From positions 1-56,839 of the forward strand of contig JAHIVV010000003.1 of the NCBI GenBank assembly GCA_018816525.1: a stretch of DNA of 56,839 nucleotides. Direction: 5' to 3'. This DNA comes from Elusimicrobiota bacterium (GTDB taxonomy: Bacteria; Elusimicrobiota; Endomicrobiia; CG1-02-37-114; XYA2-FULL-39-19). The translations under genes were made by a program, and so were the position numbers. Positions 16,739 to 25,634 of the stretch are shown here, piece after piece. A model generated the notes under the pieces. That model was not told where the DNA came from. It ran no database searches and saw only the letters and a program-made list of their open reading frames with translations. Within the stretch, counting starts at the first letter, position 1. Each line of letters starts with the position of its first letter.

Positions 16739-19396
16739 ATGGAACTGGAAAAAGTTTATAATCCTAAAGAAACCGAAGCCAAATGGTATAAATTCTGGGA
16801 AGAAAAGAAATATTTTGAAGCGCGCGTAAACCCTTCCAAAAAACCATTTGTAATGGTCATCCCTCCGCCAAATATCACCGGAATCCTTCACATGGGGCAC
16901 GTCCTGAACAATACCCTGCAGGATATTCTTGCAAGATATAAAAGAATGGACGGGTTCGAAACCTGCTGGATCCCCGGAACCGACCACGCAGGAATAGCCA
17001 CCCAGAACGTTGTTGAAAAAAAACTCGCCAAAGAGAAAATATTCAGAAGAGACCTGGGCCGCGAAAAATTTATCGAGTACGTCTGGAAATGGAAAGAAGA
17101 ATACGGCGGTACGATAATCAGGCAATTAAGATATTTAGGGTGTTCCTGCGACTGGCATAGAGAGCGTTTCACACTTGACGAAGGGCTTTCAGAAGCAGTT
17201 CGGGAAGTTTTCGTAAAACTTTATGATAAGGGGCTGATTTACAAAGGCAAATATATAGTAAATTGGTGCCCGAGATGCGGTACGGCCCTCAGCGACGATG
17301 AAGTTGACCATAGAGACCATGATGGAAACCTGTGGTATATAAAATATCCGATAAAAGATTCAGATGCTTATGTGGTTGTTGCAACAACCAGGCCGGAAAC
17401 CATGCTTGGCGATGTAGCTATAGCCGTAAGCCCGTCTGACGAAAGATATAAACAGCTTATCGGGAAAACTGCGATTTTGCCTTTGGTAAACAGGGAAATC
17501 CCGATAATAGCTGATGCATTTGTAGATAAAGCATTCGGCACAGGCATGGTTAAAGTAACACCTGCTCACGACCCTAACGACTATCAAGTAGGGTTGAGGC
17601 ACAACCTGGAAAGAATAGTAGTTTTTGATACTGCCGCAAAAATGAACGAAAATGTGCCGGAAGAGTACCGGTGCCTTGACCGTTTTGAATGCCGTAAAAA
17701 AATTGTTGAAGATTTAACCGCAAAAGATTTGATTTTAAAGATAGAAAAGCATAAAAACGCAGTAGGGCATTGCTATAGATGCGATACTATGATTGAGCCC
17801 TATCTATCTGACCAGTGGTTTGTGAAGATGAAGCCTCTGGCAGAAAAAGCGCTTAAAGTCGTGCTTGACGGTAAAATAGAATTTTATCCGGAAAGATGGA
17901 CAAAGGTTTACCAGCACTGGATGGAGAATATAAATGATTGGTGTATCTCCAGGCAGTTGTGGTGGGGCCATAGGATTCCGGTCTATTATTGTAAAAATAC
18001 AAACTGCCCTCCGATAGTTTCAACAAAAAAACCAGATAAGTGCCCAAAATGCGGCGGAACTGAAATAGAACAAGACCCAGATGTGTTAGATACCTGGTTT
18101 TCTTCCTGGTTATGGCCGTTTTCAACTCTCGGCTGGCCCAAAGAAAGCGCAGACCTGCGATACTTTTATCCGACAACAACACTTATAACCGCGGCTGACA
18201 TTATATTTTTCTGGGTAGCAAGGATGATTATGGCCGGCCTTGAATTTATGGGCGAAGTGCCTTTCAAGAAAGTTTATTTTAATAGCATGGTGAGAGACGC
18301 CCAGGGTAGAAAAATGAGCAAGTCTTTGGGAAATTCACCCGACCCTATTGATATTATCAATGAATACAGCGCCGATGCCTTAAGATTCACAATTACATAC
18401 CTTTCTCCCATGGGTCAGGATATACTCTTTGCAAAAGAAAAATGTGAAATCGGCAGGAATTTCTGCAACAAAATCTGGAACGCCACAAGATTTATCCTTA
18501 TGAATGTTGATAGTAATTTCAAATTTCAAATTTCAAATTTAGAATCCTCTCTGGCCCCTATGGATAAGTGGATTTTATCCGAATATAACACAACCATAGA
18601 AAAAACCTCAAAGTCTTTAGAAGAATTGAATTTTACCGCCGCGGCGCACACAATCCATGAGTTTTTCTGGTCAAAATATTGCGATTGGTATCTTGAATTC
18701 TCGAAGCCGCGTTTTGCCGACCCCGAACAGAAAAAAACCATACAGGCAGTTCTGTTGCATGTGCTGGCAGGTTCGCTGAAATTGATACATCCGGTCATGC
18801 CGTTTGTTACGGAAGAACTTTATCAAAAAATAAAAGAATTCATGCCGGAAAGTGAATCAGCTGAAAGCATCCTGCTGGCCCCCTGGCCGAAAAAAGACGC
18901 TAAACTAGAGAATCCGGATGCCGAAAATGAAATAGGTTTTATAATGGAAATAATTAACGGCATCAGGACTATCCGCGCAGACATGAATGTACAACCGCAA
19001 AAAACTTTTGAAATAGTGGTCAACAGCAAGGATACTAGCAAGGCTAGCAAGACCGGTATTTTGAATAAATACCTGCTTAACCTTACGCTGATGTGTAAGG
19101 TTAATAAAATTTCTTGCTCCGGCAATAAACCGAAACATTCAGCTTTCTTTGCTGCTGGAGATGTGGAAGTATTTGTGCTTCTTGAAGGAATAATTGATTT
19201 CGAGAAGGAAAAGGCGCGCCTCGACAAAAATATGCAGAAAATTGTGAACGACATAGCGAACCTTAACAGAAAATTAGCAGATGAAAAGTTTTTACAGCAT
19301 GCGCCTGAAAAGGAGATAGAAAGATTGAAAGGTTTCCAACAGGAAAATGAAAGTAAATTAGCCAGTTTAAAAAAATATTTAGAAGCTTTGAATTAG
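16739..19396 (+). CDS. valS: Valyl-tRNA synthetase
   Basis: 885 residues, the family's usual length. It charges tRNA-Val. The class I signature HMGH is at residues 51-54 and KMSKS at 525-529. The editing domain contains TTRPETMLGD. The WCISRQLWWGHRIP block and zinc-type CPKCGG are present. The C-terminus is a coiled-coil arm, rich in Lys and Glu from about residue 815. An unusual stretch of about nine residues (NFKFQISNL, about 593-601) at the junction with the anticodon-binding domain is encoded by a 7-base tandem repeat. The start MELEKVYNPKE matches homologues but has no ribosome-binding site; see the promoter. rph follows after 11 bases. Confidence 0.98.
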   Translation: MELEKVYNPKETEAKWYKFWEEKKYFEARVNPSKKPFVMVIPPPNITGILHMGHVLNNTLQDILARYKRMDGFETCWIPGTDHAGIATQNVVEKKLAKEKIFRRDLGREKFIEYVWKWKEEYGGTIIRQLRYLGCSCDWHRERFTLDEGLSEAVREVFVKLYDKGLIYKGKYIVNWCPRCGTALSDDEVDHRDHDGNLWYIKYPIKDSDAYVVVATTRPETMLGDVAIAVSPSDERYKQLIGKTAILPLVNREIPIIADAFVDKAFGTGMVKVTPAHDPNDYQVGLRHNLERIVVFDTAAKMNENVPEEYRCLDRFECRKKIVEDLTAKDLILKIEKHKNAVGHCYRCDTMIEPYLSDQWFVKMKPLAEKALKVVLDGKIEFYPERWTKVYQHWMENINDWCISRQLWWGHRIPVYYCKNTNCPPIVSTKKPDKCPKCGGTEIEQDPDVLDTWFSSWLWPFSTLGWPKESADLRYFYPTTTLITAADIIFFWVARMIMAGLEFMGEVPFKKVYFNSMVRDAQGRKMSKSLGNSPDPIDIINEYSADALRFTITYLSPMGQDILFAKEKCEIGRNFCNKIWNATRFILMNVDSNFKFQISNLESSLAPMDKWILSEYNTTIEKTSKSLEELNFTAAAHTIHEFFWSKYCDWYLEFSKPRFADPEQKKTIQAVLLHVLAGSLKLIHPVMPFVTEELYQKIKEFMPESESAESILLAPWPKKDAKLENPDAENEIGFIMEIINGIRTIRADMNVQPQKTFEIVVNSKDTSKASKTGILNKYLLNLTLMCKVNKISCSGNKPKHSAFFAAGDVEVFVLLEGIIDFEKEKARLDKNMQKIVNDIANLNRKLADEKFLQHAPEKEIERLKGFQQENESKLASLKKYLEALN
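18515..18540 (+). repeat. 7-base tandem repeat (TTTCAAA) inside valS
   Basis: Three full copies of TTTCAAA plus a partial copy run in tandem and are read in frame as FKFQISN. A related array of heptads lies in sudA (49991-50050). Both fall in linkers between domains. Confidence 0.75.
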
Positions 19397-19407
19397 GAGG
19401 TACGGGT

Positions 19408-20091
19408 TTGCGTCCAATAAAAGTTACACAAAATTATGTGAAATTCGGCGACGGTTCGTGTTTGTTCCAGATGGGTGATACAAAAATTTTATGTGTTGCA
19501 ACAATCACTGAAGACAGGGTTCCTCCGCACTGCGAAGCCAAAGAAATAGGTTGGGTATCAGCTGAATATGCCATGCTTCCCCGCGCAGGAAAGGAACGTA
19601 CCGCCAGGCAAAGAAGTATTGGTTCCGGCAGAACCCATGAGATACAGAGATTAATCGGCAGGTCTTTAAGGGCGATTGTCGACTTGTCAAAATTAGGCCG
19701 CAGGACAATCGTTATAGACTGTGATGTTATCCAGGCCGATGGCGGAACAAGGACCGCATCAATCAACGGGGCCTTTATTGCTCTCAGCCAGGCAATTCAG
19801 AAACTAATCGCAGAAAAAAAACTTTTTAACAATCCTATCAAGAGCTATATCGGAGCCATCAGCGTAGGAATGGTCAATAATAAAAAGATACTTGATATGT
19901 GCTGTACCGAAGATAACGCCGCGCAGGTTGACATGAACGTGGTAATGACAGACAAGAATGAGTACATAGAAGTTCAGTCCACCGCAGAGGGCAAAGTATT
20001 CACGGATAAAGACATGAAGGAAATGCTGGATCTCGCAAAAAATGGAATAAAAGAGATAGTAAAACACCAGAAAAAAATAATCAAACTATGA
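19408..20091 (+). CDS. rph: Ribonuclease PH
   Basis: 227 residues. It is a phosphorolytic 3'-exoribonuclease that trims tRNA precursors. The phosphate-binding and catalytic region reads SAEYAMLPRAGKERTAR, and GRTHEIQRLIGRSLRA, DCDVIQADGGTRTASI and EVQSTAEG are all standard. The start codon is TTG at 19408, preceded by a strong AGGAGG seven bases upstream. It overlaps rdgB by 4 bases (ATGA), the common rph-rdgB arrangement. Confidence 0.96.
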   Translation: MRPIKVTQNYVKFGDGSCLFQMGDTKILCVATITEDRVPPHCEAKEIGWVSAEYAMLPRAGKERTARQRSIGSGRTHEIQRLIGRSLRAIVDLSKLGRRTIVIDCDVIQADGGTRTASINGAFIALSQAIQKLIAEKKLFNNPIKSYIGAISVGMVNNKKILDMCCTEDNAAQVDMNVVMTDKNEYIEVQSTAEGKVFTDKDMKEMLDLAKNGIKEIVKHQKKIIKL

Positions 20092-20711
20092 AGCTGGTAA
20101 TAGCGACAGATAACAAAAATAAGCTCAGGGAAATAAAAGAAATTGCCGCTGTAATGAAAGTGCCGGGCAATATTGAGATTTTGTCCCTGGGGGATTTCCA
20201 AAATGCCCCGGAAGTTGTTGAAGATGGCTTAACTCTTGAAGAAAATGCAATAAAAAAAGCAAGAGAGATTTCAGAATTTACCGGCCTTATTGCCCTGGCT
20301 GATGACACCGGCCTTGAAGTGAATAAATTAAACGGCGAACCGGGGGTTTATTCCGCGCGTTTTGCCGGAGAACAATGCAGTTATGAGGATAATAATAAGA
20401 AGCTGCTGTCTCTGCTTAAAGATATTCCTGATAGCAAACGGACTGCAAGGTTTCGCTGTGTAATAGCTGTAGTTGTTCCAAACGGCAAAACTTATACTGT
20501 TGAAGGCGTTATGAAAGGGAAAATAGCGGCAAAAGCGCAAGGCGATAATGGGTTCGGCTATGACCCGATTTTTATCCCGGAAGGACAGAATAAAACCTTT
20601 TCTCAAATGTCATCGGAAGAAAAAAATAAAATCAGCCACCGCGGCGCGGCGCTAAGAAAGTCAAAAGAAATACTACTTGAAATATTGAGCAATAGTTCAT
20701 ATAATAAATAA
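20088..20711 (+). CDS. rdgB: XTP/dITP pyrophosphatase (HAM1 family)
   Basis: 207 residues. It hydrolyses non-canonical purine nucleoside triphosphates to monophosphates, keeping them out of DNA. ATDNKNKLREI opens the protein as in the family (xTxNxxKxxE). ALADDTGLEVNKLNGEPGVYSARFAG and GDNGFGYDPIF are the key substrate and metal-binding motifs, and SHRGAALRK closes it. It is translationally coupled to rph. Confidence 0.96.
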   Translation: MKLVIATDNKNKLREIKEIAAVMKVPGNIEILSLGDFQNAPEVVEDGLTLEENAIKKAREISEFTGLIALADDTGLEVNKLNGEPGVYSARFAGEQCSYEDNNKKLLSLLKDIPDSKRTARFRCVIAVVVPNGKTYTVEGVMKGKIAAKAQGDNGFGYDPIFIPEGQNKTFSQMSSEEKNKISHRGAALRKSKEILLEILSNSSYNK

Positions 20712-20747
20712 ATCCAATCTTCCAATCTTCTACAAGTGAGGAAAAAG

Positions 20748-21284
20748 ATGAAAGCGTTTAAAATTATTGTAATTGTTTTTGTTGTGCTTGTTGGTTTAGT
20801 GGTTTTTGGAATGTGGCAGGCAGGAGTGTTCCAGAAGATTGAATTTAAAACGCAGGAAATTGGCCCCTTGAATATGGTTTATGCAGAGCATAAAGGGTCA
20901 TATATGAAAATAACTGAAACGATAGCTTTAGTCGATAAATACCTAAAAGACAACAAATATGCAAGTATAGACTCTTTCGGAGAATATCTTAGCGATCCTA
21001 GTAAAGTTAAAGAAGCAGATTTATTAAGCAATGGCGGTATGTTGGTTCAGAAACCCGTTGTTAAATTACCGGAGCCGTTTAAATTCAAAAAGATTGACAA
21101 GCGTTTATATGTAACAGCCGTTTTTAAAGGCCATCCTGCAATGGGCGCATTTGTTGTGTATCCTAAAGCAATGCCTTGGATTACCCAAAATGGGTTTACT
21201 ATTAACAGCGGTGTTATTGAAATATACAAGATGAATGGCAAAGATTGGGAAATAGAATATCTTTTCCCGGTAACAAAGAAATAA
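20748..21284 (+). CDS. Membrane-anchored GyrI/AraC effector-binding-like domain protein
   Basis: 178 residues. A single N-terminal membrane segment (KIIVIVFVVLVGLVVFGMW) is followed by a domain of about 150 residues. Segments such as NMVYAEHKGSYMKI and EIYKMNGKDWEIEYLFPV resemble the GyrI-like/bacterial effector-binding fold, in which a gPYxxI-type region and a terminal EIYxP strand line a ligand pocket. No DNA-binding domain is attached. The ATG at 20748 has GAGG upstream; a GTG four codons earlier is less likely. The upstream gap 20712-20735 contains a doubled CCAATCTT. Function unknown. Confidence 0.6.
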   Translation: MKAFKIIVIVFVVLVGLVVFGMWQAGVFQKIEFKTQEIGPLNMVYAEHKGSYMKITETIALVDKYLKDNKYASIDSFGEYLSDPSKVKEADLLSNGGMLVQKPVVKLPEPFKFKKIDKRLYVTAVFKGHPAMGAFVVYPKAMPWITQNGFTINSGVIEIYKMNGKDWEIEYLFPVTKK

Positions 21285-21290
21285 TTAAAT

Positions 21291-21365
21291 CGGGGTGTGG
21301 CTCAGTTGGCTTAGAGCATCCGGTTTGGGACCGGAGGGTCGTTGGTTCGAATCCAATCACCCCGA
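21291..21365 (+). tRNA. tRNA-Pro (anticodon TGG)
   Basis: A complete cloverleaf is visible: acceptor CGGGGTG/CACCCCG, D-stem GCTC/GAGC, anticodon stem TCCGG/CCGGA with loop TTTGGGA (anticodon TGG), and a T-arm with the normal TTCGAAT loop. The discriminator base is A. CCA is not encoded. It lies 6 bases after the upstream gene and 17 bases before a nucleotidyltransferase gene, so it is probably cotranscribed. Confidence 0.95.
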
Positions 21366-21382
21366 TTTTTCCTTTTGGAATT

Positions 21383-21919
21383 ATGAATTTTGAAAAAGTG
21401 TTCAAGTTATTGATATCAGAGTTTCAAAACAATAAGGTTGAATTTGCTCTAATAGGCGGACATGCTCTTTATTATTCCAAGGTAAGCAGAACTACCCTTG
21501 ATATTGACTTTATGGTACTGCTTGATCAGTCAGATTTAGTAAACAATATCATGAAGAAATATGGATATAAGGTTCTTCAAAAAACTGAAAATGTAGCTAA
21601 TTATTTGTCTGATTTTACCGATTTAGGCCAAGTTGATTTCTTATTTGCCCATAGAAAATATGCATTAAATATGCTCTCCAGGGCAAAATACAAAGATGTT
21701 TTTGGCCAACAAATAAAAGTCATAGGGCCTGAAGATATAATCGGTTTAAAAATACAGGCAATTTCAAATGATCCGCAAAGGTATCATCAGGATATAGCTG
21801 ATATTGAGCAAGTAATTAAATGGAATAAAGAAAGTCTTAATTTTAAATTGGTAGAAGAATATTTTAAGTTATTTAATAGAGGCAAGGAATTAAAAGAAAT
21901 AGTCAAGAGAATAAAATGA
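21383..21919 (+). CDS. Nucleotidyltransferase-fold protein (AbiEii/MNT-like), possible toxin-like partner
   Basis: 178 residues. ALIGGHALYYSKVSRTTLDIDFMV is the signature of nucleotidyltransferase-superfamily proteins (GGxA then TxDID) that include AbiEii-type toxins and MNT antitoxins. GPEDIIGLKIQAI is also typical. The frame stays open back through the tRNA, but the ATG at 21383 lies after the tRNA and begins MNFEKVFKLL as relatives do. It overlaps the next small gene by 4 bases, so the two form a bicistron. The target of nucleotide transfer, if any, is unknown. Confidence 0.7.
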   Translation: MNFEKVFKLLISEFQNNKVEFALIGGHALYYSKVSRTTLDIDFMVLLDQSDLVNNIMKKYGYKVLQKTENVANYLSDFTDLGQVDFLFAHRKYALNMLSRAKYKDVFGQQIKVIGPEDIIGLKIQAISNDPQRYHQDIADIEQVIKWNKESLNFKLVEEYFKLFNRGKELKEIVKRIK

Positions 21920-22116
21920 AACTTTCCGTGCAAGAAAAAAAGGAAATGTTGTGTGATGCTAAAAATAAAAAACGTAAATTGGAATTCAGGAAAGGCGTTG
22001 TTCCTGTTAAATTTAATACATTTGAAAAATACATATCATGGCTGGATGCTTTGCAATCATTTAACCCGATTAAACAAGAAAAGCGAATTGTAACTTATAA
22101 AAACGTAAAAATATAA
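21916..22116 (+). CDS. Small basic partner of the upstream nucleotidyltransferase-fold protein
   Basis: 66 residues, lysine-rich. It begins MKLSVQEKKEML and contains FNTFEKYISWLDALQSF, a predicted amphipathic helix. I recall small proteins of this type (SVQEKKEML...F.EYI.FLDALQ) next to such nucleotidyltransferase genes in uncultured bacteria, but I know of no assigned function. The 4-base overlap (ATGA) indicates translational coupling. A two-gene toxin-antitoxin-like unit is one possible reading. Confidence 0.6.
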   Translation: MKLSVQEKKEMLCDAKNKKRKLEFRKGVVPVKFNTFEKYISWLDALQSFNPIKQEKRIVTYKNVKI

Positions 22117-22153
22117 AGGGAATATACACCATGGGGTATTAGAGAGGTATAAA

Positions 22154-23326
22154 ATGCAGATCGCGGACCGAATCAGCAAGTTGGGCACAGAGCAGGCTTT
22201 TCACGTATTGGCAAGAGCAAAAGAGATGGAACGCAAAGGTATCAACATGGTCCATATGGAAATAGGCGATACCGATTTTGATACACCGACAGTTATTAAA
22301 AACGCCTGTAAAAAGGCTATTGATGAAAATAAAACACATTATCTCCCTTCCCAGGGATTACTTGAATTCAGGATTGAAATTGCAAAATATATAGCTAAAA
22401 CCCGCGGCATACCTGTTGAACCGGAAGAAGTAGTTGTAACTCCCGGAGCAAAACCCATTATTTTTTATACTTTGCTCGCGACAATCAATGCAGGTGATGA
22501 AGTCCTTGTTCCGAACCCGGGATTCCCTACATACGAATCTGTCGTTAATTTTATTGATGCAAAACCGGTTCCGATCCCTTTAATAGCGGAAAAGAATTTT
22601 AATTTCGATTTGGATCTCCTTGAAAAACTTATAAACAAAAAAACTAAGTATATTATCGTCAATTCACCGCAGAACCCCACAGGAGGGATCCTGACCCATG
22701 AAAGTTTAGTCCGTATTGCCCAATTGGCTAAAGAACATGATTTATGGGTGCTTTCAGACGAAGTTTATGATAAATTTGTTTTTGAAGGAAAATTTGAAAG
22801 TATCAGTTCTCTCCCGAACATGAAAGAAAGAACGATTATTTTAAACGCTTTCACAAAGAGCTATTCTATGAGCGGCTGGCGCGTGGGTTACGGTGTAATG
22901 AACAAAGACCTGGCAAAAGTAGTCTCGAATCTTATCAACAACTCAATTTCCTGCTCTCCGAATTTTACTCAATGGGCGGGGATTGCAGCGCTTAAAGCCC
23001 CGGAAGCAATAGTCACAAAAATGCGCGGGGAATTAAAAAAACGCAGGGATGTTTTTGTAAAAGAAATCGTAAAATTGCCCAAAGTAAAATGCCATTGCCC
23101 TAAAGGCGGTATTTATTTATTTCTTGATATAAGGGAAACCGGTAAAACAAGCAAAGAAGTTTTTGAAATACTGTTTGAAGAAGGGCACGTCGCCACGCTT
23201 TCTGGCGCTGCTTTTGGAAAATACGGTGAAGGCTTTTTGAGATTGTCTTTCGGTTCCGCTCCGGTTCATAGAATAAAAGAAGCAGTAAAACGCATGCAGA
23301 GTGTATGGCATAAGATAGCCGAGTAA
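22154..23326 (+). CDS. Class I/II pyridoxal-phosphate aminotransferase (aspartate-type)
   Basis: 390 residues. It transfers amino groups between an amino acid and a 2-oxo acid. VVVTPGAKPIIFY, NPGFPTYE, NSPQNPTGG and SDEVYDKF are standard, and the PLP Lys lies in TKSYSMSGWRVGYG (about K235). It resembles the AspC-related group that uses aspartate, alanine or aromatic substrates; which one cannot be told. GAGAGG precedes the ATG. A near-perfect 16-base palindrome (ATACACCATGGGGTAT, about 22124-22139) lies just upstream. nadE begins directly after the stop codon. Confidence 0.9.
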   Translation: MQIADRISKLGTEQAFHVLARAKEMERKGINMVHMEIGDTDFDTPTVIKNACKKAIDENKTHYLPSQGLLEFRIEIAKYIAKTRGIPVEPEEVVVTPGAKPIIFYTLLATINAGDEVLVPNPGFPTYESVVNFIDAKPVPIPLIAEKNFNFDLDLLEKLINKKTKYIIVNSPQNPTGGILTHESLVRIAQLAKEHDLWVLSDEVYDKFVFEGKFESISSLPNMKERTIILNAFTKSYSMSGWRVGYGVMNKDLAKVVSNLINNSISCSPNFTQWAGIAALKAPEAIVTKMRGELKKRRDVFVKEIVKLPKVKCHCPKGGIYLFLDIRETGKTSKEVFEILFEEGHVATLSGAAFGKYGEGFLRLSFGSAPVHRIKEAVKRMQSVWHKIAE

Positions 23327-24949
23327 ATGAAAAATATCAGGGCCTGTTTGGCCCAAATAAATACCACAGTAGGCGATCTTGCAGGCAATTCAGAGAAGAT
23401 AATACAATATATAGATAAAGCCAGGGAACTTGGTTCCGATATTGTTGTTTTTCCTGAACTTGCTTTGAGCGGTTACCCGCCGGAAGATTTACTTCTTAAG
23501 CCGCATTTCATCAGTAAAAACAGGGAATACCTCGATAAAATCATTGAAAAAACAGAATCGATATTTGCAATAGTCAGTTTTCCTTACCGTGAAAAAGGCA
23601 AACTCTACAATGCTGCAGCTTTAATAAACAACAAAAAGCTTGTAAGTATTTATAAAAAAATATTTCTGCCGAATTACGGTGTTTTTGATGAACTGCGCTA
23701 TTTTACCCCGGGTGATACCTGCCCGGTAATAAATTTTGGCAAAGGCAGGAAAATAGGGATCAATATCTGCGAAGATATCTGGCACAGCAACGGGCCGCAA
23801 AAAGCGCAGGCAGCTTCCGGGAAAGCCAGAATAATAATAAATATTTCAGCATCCCCTTACCATATTCAGAAATTGGACTTGCGCCAGAACGTTGTACGCC
23901 GGATTGCAAAAGAAAATAAAACCTTCGTTCTTTATTGTAATTGTGCCGGGGCTCAGGATGAACTGGTTTTTGATGGAGCGAGTATGGCATTTGACGATAA
24001 GGGCAAACTAATAGCCCGGGCAAAACAATTCGAGGAAGATCTTTTAACGGTTGATATAGATTGCGCAAAACCGTGCGGTAATAGAATTGAACGAAAGTTT
24101 TCTTTATTGGAAGAAGTTTATGCGGCTCTCGTGCTGGGGTTCAGCGATTATGTTAAAAAGAACGGTTTTAAAAAGATAGTTTTAGGGCTTAGCGGAGGCA
24201 TAGATTCTGCGTTAGTTGCCGCTTTAGCTGTGGATGCATTGGGTAAAGACAATGTAGTCGCTTTAACCATGCCTTCGCAGTATTCTTCAAGCGGTACGCT
24301 GAATGATGCGAAAAAACTTGCTAAAAATTTAGGAATAAAATTATACGTTATTCCCATTAAAAAGCTCCACAAAGCGTATCTGGAAACATTTAGCGGGCCT
24401 TTTAAAGGCACAAAACCCAACATTACGGAAGAAAATATACAGGCGCGTATCAGGGGCAATATTCTTATGGCTTTTTCAAACAAGTTTGGCTGGCTTGTTG
24501 TTACTACCGGCAACAAGAGCGAGCTTAGCGTTGGATATTGCACGCTATACGGCGATACTGCCGGAGGGTTTGCACTTATCAAAGATGTACCGAAAACTCT
24601 TGTTTATAAATTGTCGCAATATAGGAATAAAAAAGAGGGGAAAGAACTTATCCCTATAAGCATTTTTGTGCGCCCGCCAACCGCAGAATTAAAGAAAAAC
24701 CAGACTGACCAGGATACCCTGCCGCCTTACAGTGAATTAGATAAAATAATCGACGAATATGTTGAAAAGGACTATAGCCTGGACAGTATTGTAAGGAAAG
24801 GCATCAGGAAGGATACCGCAAAAAAAGTTATTTCGATGATTGACAGAAACGAATACAAAAGAAGGCAGTCCCCCCTGGGAATAAAGATCACGCCAAAGTC
24901 TTTCGGGCGCGACCGCCGCATGCCGATAACCAATAAGTTCTACGAGTAA
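23327..24949 (+). CDS. nadE: Glutamine-dependent NAD+ synthetase
   Basis: 540 residues, the two-domain form. The N-terminal nitrilase-type amidotransferase (about 1-250) has the catalytic set in FPELALSGYPPEDLL (Glu), KKIFLPNYGVFDE (Lys) and GINICEDIWH (Cys). The C-terminal synthetase has LGLSGGIDSALVAALA (ATP P-loop), TTGNKSELSVGYCTLYGD and the terminal RRQSPLGIKITPKSFGRDRRMP. The ATG directly follows the TAA of the aminotransferase gene. It makes NAD+ from nicotinate adenine dinucleotide using glutamine as ammonia donor. Confidence 0.97.
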   Translation: MKNIRACLAQINTTVGDLAGNSEKIIQYIDKARELGSDIVVFPELALSGYPPEDLLLKPHFISKNREYLDKIIEKTESIFAIVSFPYREKGKLYNAAALINNKKLVSIYKKIFLPNYGVFDELRYFTPGDTCPVINFGKGRKIGINICEDIWHSNGPQKAQAASGKARIIINISASPYHIQKLDLRQNVVRRIAKENKTFVLYCNCAGAQDELVFDGASMAFDDKGKLIARAKQFEEDLLTVDIDCAKPCGNRIERKFSLLEEVYAALVLGFSDYVKKNGFKKIVLGLSGGIDSALVAALAVDALGKDNVVALTMPSQYSSSGTLNDAKKLAKNLGIKLYVIPIKKLHKAYLETFSGPFKGTKPNITEENIQARIRGNILMAFSNKFGWLVVTTGNKSELSVGYCTLYGDTAGGFALIKDVPKTLVYKLSQYRNKKEGKELIPISIFVRPPTAELKKNQTDQDTLPPYSELDKIIDEYVEKDYSLDSIVRKGIRKDTAKKVISMIDRNEYKRRQSPLGIKITPKSFGRDRRMPITNKFYE

Positions 24950-24960
24950 TTGACTTTTCC

Positions 24961-24989
24961 TTGCTAAACACCCCCAAATTTGATATAAT
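24961..24989 (+). promoter_or_regulatory. Promoter of the second nucleotidyltransferase-fold gene
   Basis: TTGCTA (24961-24966), a 17-base spacer and TATAAT (24984-24989). The TTG start of the next gene lies nine bases downstream, again allowing little or no leader. Confidence 0.5.
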
Positions 24990-24998
24990 GTAACTACC

Positions 24999-25634
24999 TT
25001 GAACAACCCAAAAGTAGATAAAACAAGCCTGTTTAATGAGCTTATTGCCTGGGATAGCATAATAGGCAAAAGAGTTCACCTTATTGCCTGCGGCAGTACG
25101 GCATTAACCTTTCTGGATATTAAAGAAACGACCACCGATATACATTTCATCGTTCCAAAATTTACCGAATACGATTATTTAACAAAAATTCTTCAACAAC
25201 AAGGCTATGTATCAAACAAAAAAGGCGGGTTGAAGAGGGAATACGGTTTTAAGGTTGATTTTTACAGGGGAGATAAAACTGATACTATTGAACTGATGAA
25301 TTCACCTCTCGATAGAGATTGGCATATCCCGCTTAAGCAATATAAATATATGTACGTAGGCGTGCTTAATTATTACGATATCATAATCAGCAAATTATTC
25401 AGGGCTAAGTCAGACGACCTTCGTGATTGTTTGATGCTGGTAAAATTAAGGCAGGACGAAATAGATATAGATATACTTAAAAAACTTTTCCTTCAGACTA
25501 TTGCTGGAAACGCTAATGGCAAAAAAGTCAGCAAACACCTCGATTCATTTTTAAGGATGCTTAAAAGGGAGAAACTCTATACCCCTGAAACAGAAGCGAA
25601 AATGAAATCCCCGCCAGTAAAGACAAAACACTAA
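24999..25634 (+). CDS. DUF6036-like nucleotidyltransferase-fold protein
   Basis: 211 residues. IACGSTALTFLDIKETTTDIHFIV is the same nucleotidyltransferase pattern as the gene at 21383, but the metal-binding DID reads DIH, so catalysis may be lost or altered. VGVLNYYDIIISKLFRAKSDDLRD is the conserved downstream helix (relatives show D-x-I-x-S-K-L). The start is a TTG with no ribosome-binding site, next to a promoter. Its 3' end overlaps, antisense, the remnant of a permease gene. No small partner gene follows. Confidence 0.65.
   Translation: MNNPKVDKTSLFNELIAWDSIIGKRVHLIACGSTALTFLDIKETTTDIHFIVPKFTEYDYLTKILQQQGYVSNKKGGLKREYGFKVDFYRGDKTDTIELMNSPLDRDWHIPLKQYKYMYVGVLNYYDIIISKLFRAKSDDLRDCLMLVKLRQDEIDIDILKKLFLQTIAGNANGKKVSKHLDSFLRMLKREKLYTPETEAKMKSPPVKTKH

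Noticed and set aside
16628-17125. 165-codon frame antisense to the start of valS and overlapping the uvrA start
   Set aside because: Composition is that of an antisense shadow (Phe-rich, no family pattern), and it would run through both the uvrA and valS promoters.
20712-20735. Doubled CCAATCTT as part of a repeat family
   Set aside because: Only two short copies are seen and no related copy elsewhere in the window; chance is sufficient.
21245-21382. N-terminal extension of the nucleotidyltransferase through tRNA-Pro
   Set aside because: It would translate the end of the upstream gene and the whole tRNA; the ATG at 21383 fits the family start.
21291-22116. Integrated element using tRNA-Pro as attachment site
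   Set aside because: No integrase, no repeated tRNA 3' end downstream that I can see, and the following genes are chromosomal housekeeping genes.
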